Positions 13,301-20,205 of a DNA stretch of 38,737 nucleotides are shown in pieces. Position 1 is the first letter of the stretch, and each line of letters opens with the position of its first letter. Below the pieces are notes generated by a model. That model was not told the origin of the DNA and did not search any database. It saw only the letters and a program-made list of their open reading frames with translations. This DNA is from JAQIBY01 sp034658655 (GTDB lineage: Bacteria; Bacteroidota; Bacteroidia; Bacteroidales; ML635J-15), in assembly GCA_034658655.1 (NCBI GenBank), contig JAYEFQ010000109.1:1-38737 (forward strand). Direction: 5' to 3'. Position numbers and translations under genes: made by a program.

Positions 13301-15118
13301 TCCATTATAACCAACAACAAGTGATATGTCCATAGAACCTGTGTCTGTAAAGTGGTAGGATGGGTTAGGAGACATACTCATGCCGCCATCAGAGAAACTC
13401 CACATCCATTGATCAATTAATTCATTATCTGATGAACTGTTCACTAGTTGTACGTATTCACTTGCACAAACGGTGTCTTCAGCTAATAAATCAAAATTTG
13501 CAAGTTGAGGACTGCCAACTTCGATGTTCGTTTTAAATGAATTAGAGCATCCTGCTCCTGTTTCTATAATAAGCTTTACCTCATATTCTCCGACTTGATT
13601 CCATGTATGACTCGGATGTTGTAAGTTTGATGTGGATCCGTCTCCAAAATCCCAGTGAAATGAAATGATTTCGTCTTGTACATTATTATATAACGACGCT
13701 TCATTGAAATTCACAGTAAATGGGACACAACCTCGTGCAAAACGAATATGTCCTGGTAAATCATTTGGTGTAAAATATGCTCTTGGCTGATTAATTTCAA
13801 CATTGCTTAGCTTTACAATTGTGTCAATACATCCGTGTGGGCTTGTTGCAATTAATGTGTCGTTTAAGTTTGCTTGTAAATTTATTGAGCCAAGAAAAAT
13901 TGAATCTGTTAATAAACTGATAGGATTTTCTATATTAAAAATCTGCCCACAACCTAAATGGTATTCCCACGATACGGCATTAAACGATTGTGATGTATAT
14001 TGAATAAATGCAGGCAGCTCACAGAAACTGTTATCTGAGACTGTGAAGTCAGCAAGAACAAAATCGACGATTATGTTCTTACTGATTTCATCTTCACAAC
14101 CATCATCATTCCATACTGTTAAGCTAATGGTGTATTCTCCAGGCTCTGAAAATTCATGTTGTGGATTAACCTGATTTGATGTGGCGCCATCGCCAAAATC
14201 CCAACTTGCATAACGATATGCAGAAGATAGGTTTTGGAAATCAATAATTGATGAGCAGGAGATTGTATCACCAAGTGCAAAATCAGCAATAACAGGAGCA
14301 ATTTCTATCATTCCTTCTTCTGTAAAACTTGTACTGCAGTTATTTGTATTTGTTACGGTACAGGAGACATCAAAGCTGCCTTCTGCATTATAAATATGAG
14401 AAGGATTCATTTCAAGGCTGCTGTTATTGTCCCCAAAATCCCAAATATGTGATAAAAGTGCTTCATCAGTTTGTAATGAAAAATCAACTTGTGGATTTTC
14501 CTGACAAAAACTTTGCATATTAGCACTTATTTCAAAATCAGGTAGTGCATATGCTTCTGCAACCGACTCGAAATATTTTGTTTGTACGCAGTCATTAGGA
14601 TTTACGGCAGTTAAAAGTAAGTTGTACTCCCCAGCATTTGTGAAATCAACATCGACAGTCTCACCTTGTAAAATTGTTCCGGTACCAAAATCCCATTGAT
14701 AATTCACATTGTCCTGATTTGATGAGTTTACCGAAAAGCTTCGTTGAAAAGGAAGACAACCAGCTTTGTCACCATGTGAACTTAGGTTTATTTCGGGTTT
14801 TGTATAAACTACTATGGCATCTTCAATTGTTAAACTGTCAATTCCTTCGCTGTTTGAAACAATTAATTGAACAGTATATGTTCCACTTTGATTGTAAATG
14901 GCTTGCGGGTTTTCAAGCTGTGAAGTATTACCATTACCAAGATCCCAATGATATTCTAATGAATCGCCTTGTGAAGTGTTAGTGAAATCAACAGAAACTG
15001 GTGTACAATTACCGTTTTGCTCTACATTGAAATTTGCTTGCGGCATTTGAGCAGTTGCCTGAAAAGCAAGTGTTATTGTTATAATGGTGAGGATTATTAT
15101 TTGTTTTTTTATTTTCAT
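10376..15118 (-). CDS. giant secreted multi-PKD protein with type-B T9SS sorting domain
   Basis: Secreted surface protein of 1580 residues, probably adhesive. It has a signal peptide (MKIKKQIIILTIITITLAFQATAQ) and then about 15 PKD-type beta-sandwich repeats of ~80-90 residues, each with a WDFGDG-like turn (WDLGNG, WDFGTG, WDFGDN, WDFGDG, WSFSDG, WDLGDG, WNFDDG, WTFGNG, WNFGND, WDMGNG, WNFGDG, WEFGDG) and an H-x-Y/F motif ~20 residues later. The last ~100 residues (FVPNAVIPDKG, LTIFNRNGKVVFES, WDGTINGKYVDQGVYVWQIEAEF, FLVIR) are a CHU_C-like type-B sorting domain. Paired Cys in most repeats suggest disulfides. The PorP/SprF gene follows in the same direction, the usual arrangement for such cargo and its anchor. 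The type A hairpin repeat lies just after its stop. Confidence 0.95.
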   Translation of the reverse strand: MKIKKQIIILTIITITLAFQATAQMPQANFNVEQNGNCTPVSVDFTNTSQGDSLEYHWDLGNGNTSQLENPQAIYNQSGTYTVQLIVSNSEGIDSLTIEDAIVVYTKPEINLSSHGDKAGCLPFQRSFSVNSSNQDNVNYQWDFGTGTILQGETVDVDFTNAGEYNLLLTAVNPNDCVQTKYFESVAEAYALPDFEISANMQSFCQENPQVDFSLQTDEALLSHIWDFGDNNSSLEMNPSHIYNAEGSFDVSCTVTNTNNCSTSFTEEGMIEIAPVIADFALGDTISCSSIIDFQNLSSAYRYASWDFGDGATSNQVNPQHEFSEPGEYTISLTVWNDDGCEDEISKNIIVDFVLADFTVSDNSFCELPAFIQYTSQSFNAVSWEYHLGCGQIFNIENPISLLTDSIFLGSINLQANLNDTLIATSPHGCIDTIVKLSNVEINQPRAYFTPNDLPGHIRFARGCVPFTVNFNEASLYNNVQDEIISFHWDFGDGSTSNLQHPSHTWNQVGEYEVKLIIETGAGCSNSFKTNIEVGSPQLANFDLLAEDTVCASEYVQLVNSSSDNELIDQWMWSFSDGGMSMSPNPSYHFTDTGSMDISLVVGYNGCWSEPAAMNNALYVMGPVAEFTYQYDCENPLTHNFSADITEADHWYWDLGDGTTGFVNETEFSYEYAESGNYQVQIISENYDNACQYNYRRTLKPRDLKAIISLDTTYGCPGLTVHANGEQSLFTIPVEHSNKWGKYRYIIEEEAIDTVLNSEFIHEFNNPGTYEMKLVVKDRNGCVDTASQTIRIFGANGQIIADNQEGCTPLNVNYSSEIISDTSIVSWQWNFDDGLNSDEQNPLHIYTTGGNFSPELITIDELGCESLITFDGLIISIQPSADFTVSKRGLCVEDEVTFEATQQISNTTYQWTFGNGQLSEESIANVQYLNAGLYDVSLFVRDSNQCTNQLTKSDFISVENYPTANFSADSLLSVCYPFEVSFIDNSSENVSNWNWNFGNDNIISNVENPTYTYVQPGVFDVSLIVSTENGCADTLIKEAYIDVGGPSADIIVPDTACKGSIINFSLDNTHNIYSATWDMGNGQFINGMDTSYSYNQAGSYHPVVLLESDALGTCSKAFEFNIEIPLVKAVFTEKSNGICLGNKIKMENESIGANCYHWNFGDGNSSTDCEPIHTYNQAGTYNNELIAKLVFEDGNYCADTSIHEITVYPKPKSGFSSTIDNPHTCVLPKSVSFRNESLGAESYHWIFDTQRPTQAASDAVNPSYLYQNAGEHQVTLISTNQFSCSDTTVKNIEILPVIEADFEISETAGCEPLTVNFNNITSYDNTSDRIIATDFFINEEPVSSENSILTHGNYDISMITETANGCIDTLKIENMLLVHQSPKANFSMQANDNLNHPEKYGEVQFLNESNAFTLNYDIHWEFGDGYQSTESNPVHRYNSYADFNGEAFQVELTVTNENGCSDIKNQSVSMDYFNGLFVPNAVIPDKGIGEQQLFLPKGKSLHSYHLTIFNRNGKVVFESSALDPIDGSPIDAWDGTINGKYVDQGVYVWQIEAEFTDGSTWSYKTKSGKAKNTGTFLVIR

Positions 15119-15283
15119 TTCAATTTATTGATTAAATTTGTTGTTAATGACAATACTAAAGTACGGCGTATCATAGCCTGAAAATAGAGGAAAAAGCCGT
15201 AATTGTTGGTCTAAGTATATTTGCTGATATAACTCATCATTATTACTTAAGTTATTAAAGGCAGATGCTTAATATTTTTAATA

Positions 15284-15291
15284 TATCTTTA
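15284..15291 (+). promoter_or_regulatory. -7 promoter box of the REC-PAS kinase gene
   Basis: TATCTTTA, seven of eight positions of TAnnTTTG, 18 bases before ATG 15310. No convincing -33 element is visible. Confidence 0.45.
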
Positions 15292-15309
15292 TAATTAAAA
15301 CCATATCAT

Positions 15310-16716
15310 ATGAAAATAATACTTGTAGAAGACAATCAATCATTAAATAAATTAGTGTCTTTTCGGTTAGAGAAACTAGGTCATGATGTTCATGGATATA
15401 CTATGGCAGCCCAATTAATTGAGAATTATAAAGAAGTTAATCCTGATTTGCTTTTGATTGATTTCAGCTTGCCTGATATGAATGGAAAAGAATTAGTGGA
15501 AGTGCTGAAAGCAATGGAATATGATGCCCCATTTATAATTGTAACGGGATATTCAGATATTCAGCTTGCAATTGATTTAATGAAAATGGGAGCACTTGAC
15601 TTTGTTGTTAAAGATGAAAATTTCCAAGATGTGCTTTCAGCAGTTGTTCAACGAGTTGACGAACAAATTGCTTTGAAAAAGAAAATGAAAAGAGTTCAGT
15701 CTCAACTCGTTGAAAATGAGGCATTATATCGTAATACTGTAAACCAAATTCCGGATCCTATTTTGTATTATTATAAAGATAAAGTCTATTTTATTAATCA
15801 GTCATTTAAAAATAAAATTGCTTATGATTTAGATGAATTGAATTCAGGAAAATGGATAGATATAAAGCATGAACTAAAACTTCAGAAAATTGATTTGTGG
15901 GCTGATAAGTCAAACAAAAACGAGATTTATCCAGCTTTTGAAAGTCGTTTTAAAACAAAGGATGGGAATTCAGTTTACGTTATTATCAAAGCAATAAAAA
16001 GCAAATATAATGAAGCGGATGCAAACATGTTACTGTTTATTGATATCACTGAGAGTAAGGAGTTTGAGACGCGTTTAATGAAAAGCATTATTGATACTGA
16101 AGAGCGGGAAAGAATTCGTTTTGCGCGTGACCTGCATGATGAGCTTGGACCAGTGCTTTCTGGGATAAAGCTATATGTTGATTTATTGGGTACCGATCAA
16201 GGAACTGGAGACTTACAAAAGGAATTGCGAAGTAAAATTAGCAGTCTCATTGATACAGCAGTCCAAACCTCTAGAAATTTCTCAGGAAATTTAATTCCCA
16301 GTGTCTTACTCGATTTTGGTGTGAATAAGGCAATTCAAGGATTTATAAATCAAATTAGCTCGAAAGCAGCTCCAAAAATAATTTTTGAATCAAATTTCAC
16401 GCAGCGCTTAGAGCAAAATATTGAAATCACTATTTTTAGAGTCCTAAAGGAGTTAATAAATAATAGTATTAAGCATGCAGATTGTCAAAATATTGATATA
16501 CAGCTGTTTTGTACTGAATCAAATAAAATAAAACTGTTTTATGAAGATGATGGAAAGGGTTTTGATTTTGATAAAGTAAACAAAGAAAATAAAGGAATCG
16601 GATTAAAAAGTATTACGAACCGATTGAATATGATACAAGCAAATCATCATTTTGAAACATCATTAGGAGAAGGCTTTGCGTTAACTGCTTCGATTAATTT
16701 AAGTGAAACTTATTAA
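15310..16716 (+). CDS. soluble sensor kinase with N-terminal receiver domain (REC-PAS-HisKA_3-HATPase)
   Basis: Cytoplasmic NarX/DegS-class histidine kinase of 468 residues with a receiver domain at the front. Residues 1-120: receiver with E7/D8, acceptor D51 in LLIDFSLPDMNG and a VVKD lysine. ~121-150: linker helix. ~150-260: PAS domain (NQIPDPILYYYKDKVYFIN). ~260-340: HisKA_3 with H276 in RFARDLHDELGPVLSGIK. ~370-467: HATPase_c (ELINNSIKHA, DDGKGFDF, GIGLKSI). There is no membrane segment. Its own input is therefore phosphorylation of the receiver plus whatever the PAS domain senses. The NarL-type regulator at 16784-17437 converges on it and is the natural output partner for a HisKA_3 kinase. 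ATG 15310 fits the domain start. Confidence 0.93.
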   Translation: MKIILVEDNQSLNKLVSFRLEKLGHDVHGYTMAAQLIENYKEVNPDLLLIDFSLPDMNGKELVEVLKAMEYDAPFIIVTGYSDIQLAIDLMKMGALDFVVKDENFQDVLSAVVQRVDEQIALKKKMKRVQSQLVENEALYRNTVNQIPDPILYYYKDKVYFINQSFKNKIAYDLDELNSGKWIDIKHELKLQKIDLWADKSNKNEIYPAFESRFKTKDGNSVYVIIKAIKSKYNEADANMLLFIDITESKEFETRLMKSIIDTEERERIRFARDLHDELGPVLSGIKLYVDLLGTDQGTGDLQKELRSKISSLIDTAVQTSRNFSGNLIPSVLLDFGVNKAIQGFINQISSKAAPKIIFESNFTQRLEQNIEITIFRVLKELINNSIKHADCQNIDIQLFCTESNKIKLFYEDDGKGFDFDKVNKENKGIGLKSITNRLNMIQANHHFETSLGEGFALTASINLSETY

Positions 16717-16783
16717 GGAGATTTTTATTATGCTTTACAATTTTTATAACCTGCAACAATTTATCCTGAAATCACTCGAAGGG

Positions 16784-17437
16784 TCACTCAATCAATCCAG
16801 AATTGTAAGCATATCGAATCAAACCAATGGAGTTTTTTGCCCCAATTTTTTGTAATAAATTTCGCCTGTGTGTGTCAACTGTTCTACTGCTTATATTGAG
16901 TTGCTTTCCAATTTCTTTATTTGTTAGTTCATCCGTAATTAGTTTAAGTACATCAGTTTCCCGTTTAGTTAATTCGGTTTCCATGGATATTTTATTCGTT
17001 TTTGTACTTTTTTTCTCGGGATGTAAATAGGAGTTCATAATTACATTAGTAACTTCATTTGCGAAGTATGGCTTGCCTTCATTAACCATCTTGATTGCCT
17101 TGTGCATTTCTTCTCCTGACGTGTTTTTTAGAATGTAGCCATTGGCTCCAACCTCTAACATTGACTGAATATAATTGGATTCATTATGCATAGACATAGT
17201 CAAAATCTTAATTTTCGGATGTTTTGATTTGACCATTTTTGTACAATCGATACCGTTCATCTTTGGCATCATAATATCCATAAGAATCACATCAACTTTG
17301 TGTGTTTTAAGGAAATCTAATACCTCATCTCCATCTTCACACTCTCCAATTACCTTAATGTCTCCATTGGTTTTGAATATGGCAGATATTCCGTCTCTTA
17401 AAATCTTATGGTCGTCAACAATTAATACTGATATCAT
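16784..17437 (-). CDS. NarL/FixJ-family response regulator
   Basis: DNA-binding response regulator of 217 residues. The receiver (1-120) has D8/D9, acceptor D54 in VILMDIMMPKMNG and a conserved YILKNTSGEEM segment; the C-terminal LuxR-type helix-turn-helix (~148-213) has LTKRETDVLKLITDELTNKEIGKQLNISS followed by RTVDTHRRNLLQKIG. It converges on the HisKA_3 kinase gene, with 67 bases between the stops, so the two are probably a pair although separately transcribed. Upstream, two copies of a 15-base motif (17486-17500 and 17534-17548) may be its own binding sites, implying autoregulation; related sites occur upstream of the PorP-family gene, the glycosyltransferase gene and fabG. Confidence 0.95.
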   Translation of the reverse strand: MISVLIVDDHKILRDGISAIFKTNGDIKVIGECEDGDEVLDFLKTHKVDVILMDIMMPKMNGIDCTKMVKSKHPKIKILTMSMHNESNYIQSMLEVGANGYILKNTSGEEMHKAIKMVNEGKPYFANEVTNVIMNSYLHPEKKSTKTNKISMETELTKRETDVLKLITDELTNKEIGKQLNISSRTVDTHRRNLLQKIGAKNSIGLIRYAYNSGLIE

Positions 17438-17485
17438 AGCTTTTTACTTTGTTTACAAAATACTCTTTTTCATAGAAATGTATAT

Positions 17486-17548
17486 CTGTATTTTTACGGA
17501 AATCTCTGGGGATATTGCTAGTGCTTTACACCTAGGCATTTATGCGTA
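17486..17548 (+). promoter_or_regulatory. candidate operator pair upstream of the NarL-type regulator
   Basis: Two related sites, CTGTATTTTTACGGA (17486-17500) and AGGCATTTATGCGTA (17534-17548), start 48 bases apart and lie 50-111 bases upstream of the regulator's ATG. The first shares the 12-mer TATTTTTACGGA with the site before the PorP gene. Confidence 0.35.
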
Positions 17549-17621
17549 AGGTGGGGTTAAAGTCCAATTTATTGTTAAAGGCAGAGTTATTTTAATGCAT
17601 TGTAATATATGTGCTTACGCC

Positions 17622-18077
17622 CTAATCCTTAAAGCTAAACTTCTCCTCGGCAACTGATTTTGGATACGTGAAATACCTAATATTTGCTTCAACACAACGT
17701 TCGTTGTTTTTATTTAAAATCCAAGCTTTAATAATAACAAGGTTTTTTATTTGACGCGTAATTTCCCCTCTGATTTCAATTTTCCCTTGTGTCGTGATAA
17801 CCGGTTTTTTATATTTTACATTTAAGTCAGTTGTTACGCCTGTGGTATCCAATTTTGAAAACACAAGCCATGCACCTAATTCGTCGAGCAAACTGGCACT
17901 TACACCGCCATGTAGCATTCCGTTCCACCCATCATAATACCATTCCGGATCCCAATAACAAACCACTTCGTCTCCGTCTTCATAAAATTCCATTTTAAGA
18001 CCTCTGGGATTTCGCGATGAGCAGCCAAAGCAATTTGATTCATTCTCTGAAGATAATCGATTTGCAATTTTTTTCAT
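17622..18077 (-). CDS. PaaI-like hotdog-fold acyl-CoA thioesterase
   Basis: Cytoplasmic hotdog-fold protein of 151 residues, probably a thioesterase acting on an acyl-CoA. The opening CFGCSSRNPRGLKM and the central WNGMLHGGVSASLLDELGAW with the H56-G-G turn are typical of the PaaI/DUF4442-like branch; the acidic DE after the helix start is the likely catalytic site. The closing strands (NLVIIKAWILNKNNERCVEANIRYF) complete the fold. It starts 21 bases after the glycosyltransferase gene and is probably co-transcribed with it. Substrate unknown. The C16/C19 pair near the start is shared by this subgroup and could bind metal, but there is no second pair. Confidence 0.85.
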   Translation of the reverse strand: MKKIANRLSSENESNCFGCSSRNPRGLKMEFYEDGDEVVCYWDPEWYYDGWNGMLHGGVSASLLDELGAWLVFSKLDTTGVTTDLNVKYKKPVITTQGKIEIRGEITRQIKNLVIIKAWILNKNNERCVEANIRYFTYPKSVAEEKFSFKD

Positions 18078-18098
18078 TTTATTGATTTTTATCTATCA

Positions 18099-19085
18099 TT
18101 AATAAGTGAATGGGAGATATTTATTGGCTTGTTTATCAATTAATTGAGGTGCTTTCTGATTAATTGTCTTTCCCTCCAAAATTATTTCAAAATAGTTCAG
18201 ATATTTATCACACATTCGTTTTGCATTAAAGGTTTCCCGCGCATATTCGTGACATGCAATATTGTTGTATTCATTTGCATTTGCAGCAGCATCAACAAGT
18301 TCGGAAAGATTTGCTGACAGACTTCCAACAGAATCGATAACTAACTCAGGCAGTGCTCCATAGGGAGTCCCAAAAACAGGTGCACCATAATATAGACTTT
18401 CAATAATGGCAAGCCCCATAGGTTCATCCCATAGCACAGGAAACAGTAACCCGTTGGATTGTTGAATAACGCGTGCTTTCATATCATTTCCTACCATTCC
18501 GTGAAAATGAATTTTTGAATCTAGGGTAAAACGCATGCCCATTTTAAAATTTAAACGATATCCACCAAGAACTTCTAAGCTAGTTTTATTCCTTCGAGCA
18601 ATTTTCATTGCAGCTTTAAGATTTTTTACTTTCCATGCAGCATTTCCTAAAAAATGATAGCCTTTTCGCGACATATTTAAGTTCGGTTTCGGATAATCAT
18701 CCCAATTTATCCCATTATAAATAAATGACTCAGAACCATATCGATGGGCATGGTTTCTTGAAACAAAATGACTGTTTATCGGGAAAGTAGTTTCTGTATT
18801 ATTTGTATTCCCATGAATGGATACCATGTGTGGCTTTTCTATCGGTTGTTTCGGAGGATAATGGATGTTTACAATATCAGTTTCCTCAGGGATTTGTGCA
18901 TTAATATTTGTTGTTTTATCCAAAATACGTACTTCGGCAAATGGAGACTCAGAGCCTTCTGCAACGAGATATGTTACTTTGTGTCCTCGCTTATTGAGTT
19001 CCTCTCCTAGGTACCAAATGTCCCGACCAGTACCACCATACGTTTTTACCGGAATTTTCCCTTCGTAAACAATTGTAATATGCAT
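18099..19085 (-). CDS. GT4-like glycosyltransferase
   Basis: Retaining GT-B glycosyltransferase, 328 residues, cytoplasmic. The N-terminal half has the nucleotide-fold opening MHITIVYEGKIPVKTYGGTGRDIWYLGEELNKRGHKV, typical of glycosyltransferase family 4. The C-terminal half has the donor-binding segment LLFPVLWDEPMGLAIIESLYYGAPVFGTPYGALPELV with the EX7E motif. It is a little shorter than most GT4 enzymes (~370) because the middle is compact. Its promoter box TATCTTCG (19099-19106) lies just before the start, so the mRNA has almost no leader. It is the first gene of a two-gene operon with the thioesterase. Acceptor unknown; a surface glycan or glycolipid is plausible. Confidence 0.85.
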   Translation of the reverse strand: MHITIVYEGKIPVKTYGGTGRDIWYLGEELNKRGHKVTYLVAEGSESPFAEVRILDKTTNINAQIPEETDIVNIHYPPKQPIEKPHMVSIHGNTNNTETTFPINSHFVSRNHAHRYGSESFIYNGINWDDYPKPNLNMSRKGYHFLGNAAWKVKNLKAAMKIARRNKTSLEVLGGYRLNFKMGMRFTLDSKIHFHGMVGNDMKARVIQQSNGLLFPVLWDEPMGLAIIESLYYGAPVFGTPYGALPELVIDSVGSLSANLSELVDAAANANEYNNIACHEYARETFNAKRMCDKYLNYFEIILEGKTINQKAPQLIDKQANKYLPFTY

Positions 19086-19098
19086 TTTGTGTTTTTTG

Positions 19099-19106
19099 CG
19101 AAGATA
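19099..19106 (-). promoter_or_regulatory. -7 promoter box of the glycosyltransferase gene
   Basis: TATCTTCG on the minus strand matches seven of eight positions of TAnnTTTG and lies 13 bases before the ATG at 19085, giving a very short leader. Confidence 0.45.
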
Positions 19107-19195
19107 ATGATTTTAATTAGATTGAATTGAAAATATACCATAGTATTGCTGTTTGTAAACTTATCTGGCTGCTACTAAGAAAAAGAGGTGGTGTG

Positions 19196-19373
19196 GAAGA
19201 CTTAGGTATTGTTACGAAATAAAGTGAACAGAATAGGCGAAGTTATTTTTGTTTTTTACAAGGCATAAAAACTGCGAATAGCCACAGTTTATTTAAAGTT
19301 TTTATAACGAAGTAAAAAGTAAAAAGAACGAGCTTAAATGTTCAGGCTATTTTGTAACAATGCCTTAGCCTTA
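19196..19373. repeat. imperfect inverted-repeat element between divergent genes
   Basis: The 366-base gap between the glycosyltransferase and fabG holds no gene. Its ends form an imperfect inverted repeat: 19201-19220 (CTTAGGTATTGTTACGAAAT) against 19349-19368, 17 of 20 pairs. Inside is a second hairpin, TAAAAACT (19266-19273) with AGTTTTTA (19297-19304). Size (about 180 bp) and structure suit a MITE-like element, but each arm also matches the candidate operator motif seen elsewhere, so paired binding sites for the two divergent promoters are an equal possibility. Confidence 0.6.
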
Positions 19374-19421
19374 AATAATGAAAAAAAATTAAACTGTGCT
19401 TTAAAAATGCAGATTAAGCCT

Positions 19422-19429
19422 TATCTTTA
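19422..19429 (+). promoter_or_regulatory. -7 promoter box of fabG
   Basis: TATCTTTA, seven of eight positions of TAnnTTTG, 22 bases before the fabG ATG at 19452. Confidence 0.5.
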
Positions 19430-19451
19430 CGGAAAATTAATAATTTGAATT

Positions 19452-20198
19452 ATGGAATTACTTAAAGGAAAAGTCGCCCTGATTACAGGAGCAGCCCGCG
19501 GAATAGGGAAAGCCATTGCGCTAAAATACGTTCAGGAGGGTGCCGACGTTGCATTCACTGATATTAAAGAAGATGATAATTTTAAAGCCACTGAAGATGA
19601 ACTAAAAGCTTATGGCACAAAAGTTAAAGCTTATGTGAGCGATGCTGCAAATTTTCAGGCAGCACAAACTTTGGCTGATGAAATTATTAAGGATTTTGGT
19701 CGCCTAGATATTTTGGTTAATAATGCCGGAATTACTCGAGACAATCTCTTAATGCGCATGACAGAGGAGCAATGGGATATGATTATGGATATTAACTTGA
19801 AATCTGTTTTCAATATGACAAAAGTTTTTATGCGTCCGATGATGAAACAACGACAAGGTTCAATTATTAACCTGAGTTCTGTGGTTGGCGTACAGGGAAA
19901 TGCCGGACAAGCAAATTATGCCGCATCTAAAGCCGGAATTATTGGGTTCACAAAGTCTGTGGCTCAGGAGCTTGGTTCACGAAATATCCGTGCCAACGCA
20001 ATTGCTCCGGGATTTATTGAGACGGAAATGACTGCAGGCTTACCTGAGGATGTTAAAAAAGGATGGTACGAGCAAATTCCTCTGAAACGTGCCGGAAAAC
20101 CTGAGGAAGTTGCTGATACTGCAGTTTTTCTCGGTTCAGATATGTCATCTTTTGTATCCGGACAAACAATTCATGTTTGTGGTGCAATGCTAACTTAA
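19452..20198 (+). CDS. fabG: 3-oxoacyl-[acyl-carrier-protein] reductase
   Basis: NADPH-dependent short-chain dehydrogenase that reduces 3-oxoacyl-ACP in fatty-acid elongation, 248 residues, the standard FabG length. The cofactor loop TGAARGIGKA, the NNAGITRDNLLMRM segment, the catalytic S143-Y156-K160 triad (LSSVVGVQGNAGQANYAASK) and the AIAPGFIETEMT loop are all present and FabG-like. It stands alone here without other fab genes. The VWA-like membrane protein gene begins seven bases after its stop, so the two are likely co-transcribed even though their functions look unrelated. Confidence 0.93.
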   Translation: MELLKGKVALITGAARGIGKAIALKYVQEGADVAFTDIKEDDNFKATEDELKAYGTKVKAYVSDAANFQAAQTLADEIIKDFGRLDILVNNAGITRDNLLMRMTEEQWDMIMDINLKSVFNMTKVFMRPMMKQRQGSIINLSSVVGVQGNAGQANYAASKAGIIGFTKSVAQELGSRNIRANAIAPGFIETEMTAGLPEDVKKGWYEQIPLKRAGKPEEVADTAVFLGSDMSSFVSGQTIHVCGAMLT

Positions 20199-20205
20199 AT
20201 TTATT

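Noticed and set aside
17175..17549. 124-codon plus-strand frame over the NarL-type regulator
   Set aside because: Antisense shadow of a clear receiver domain gene; the sequence has no family resemblance.
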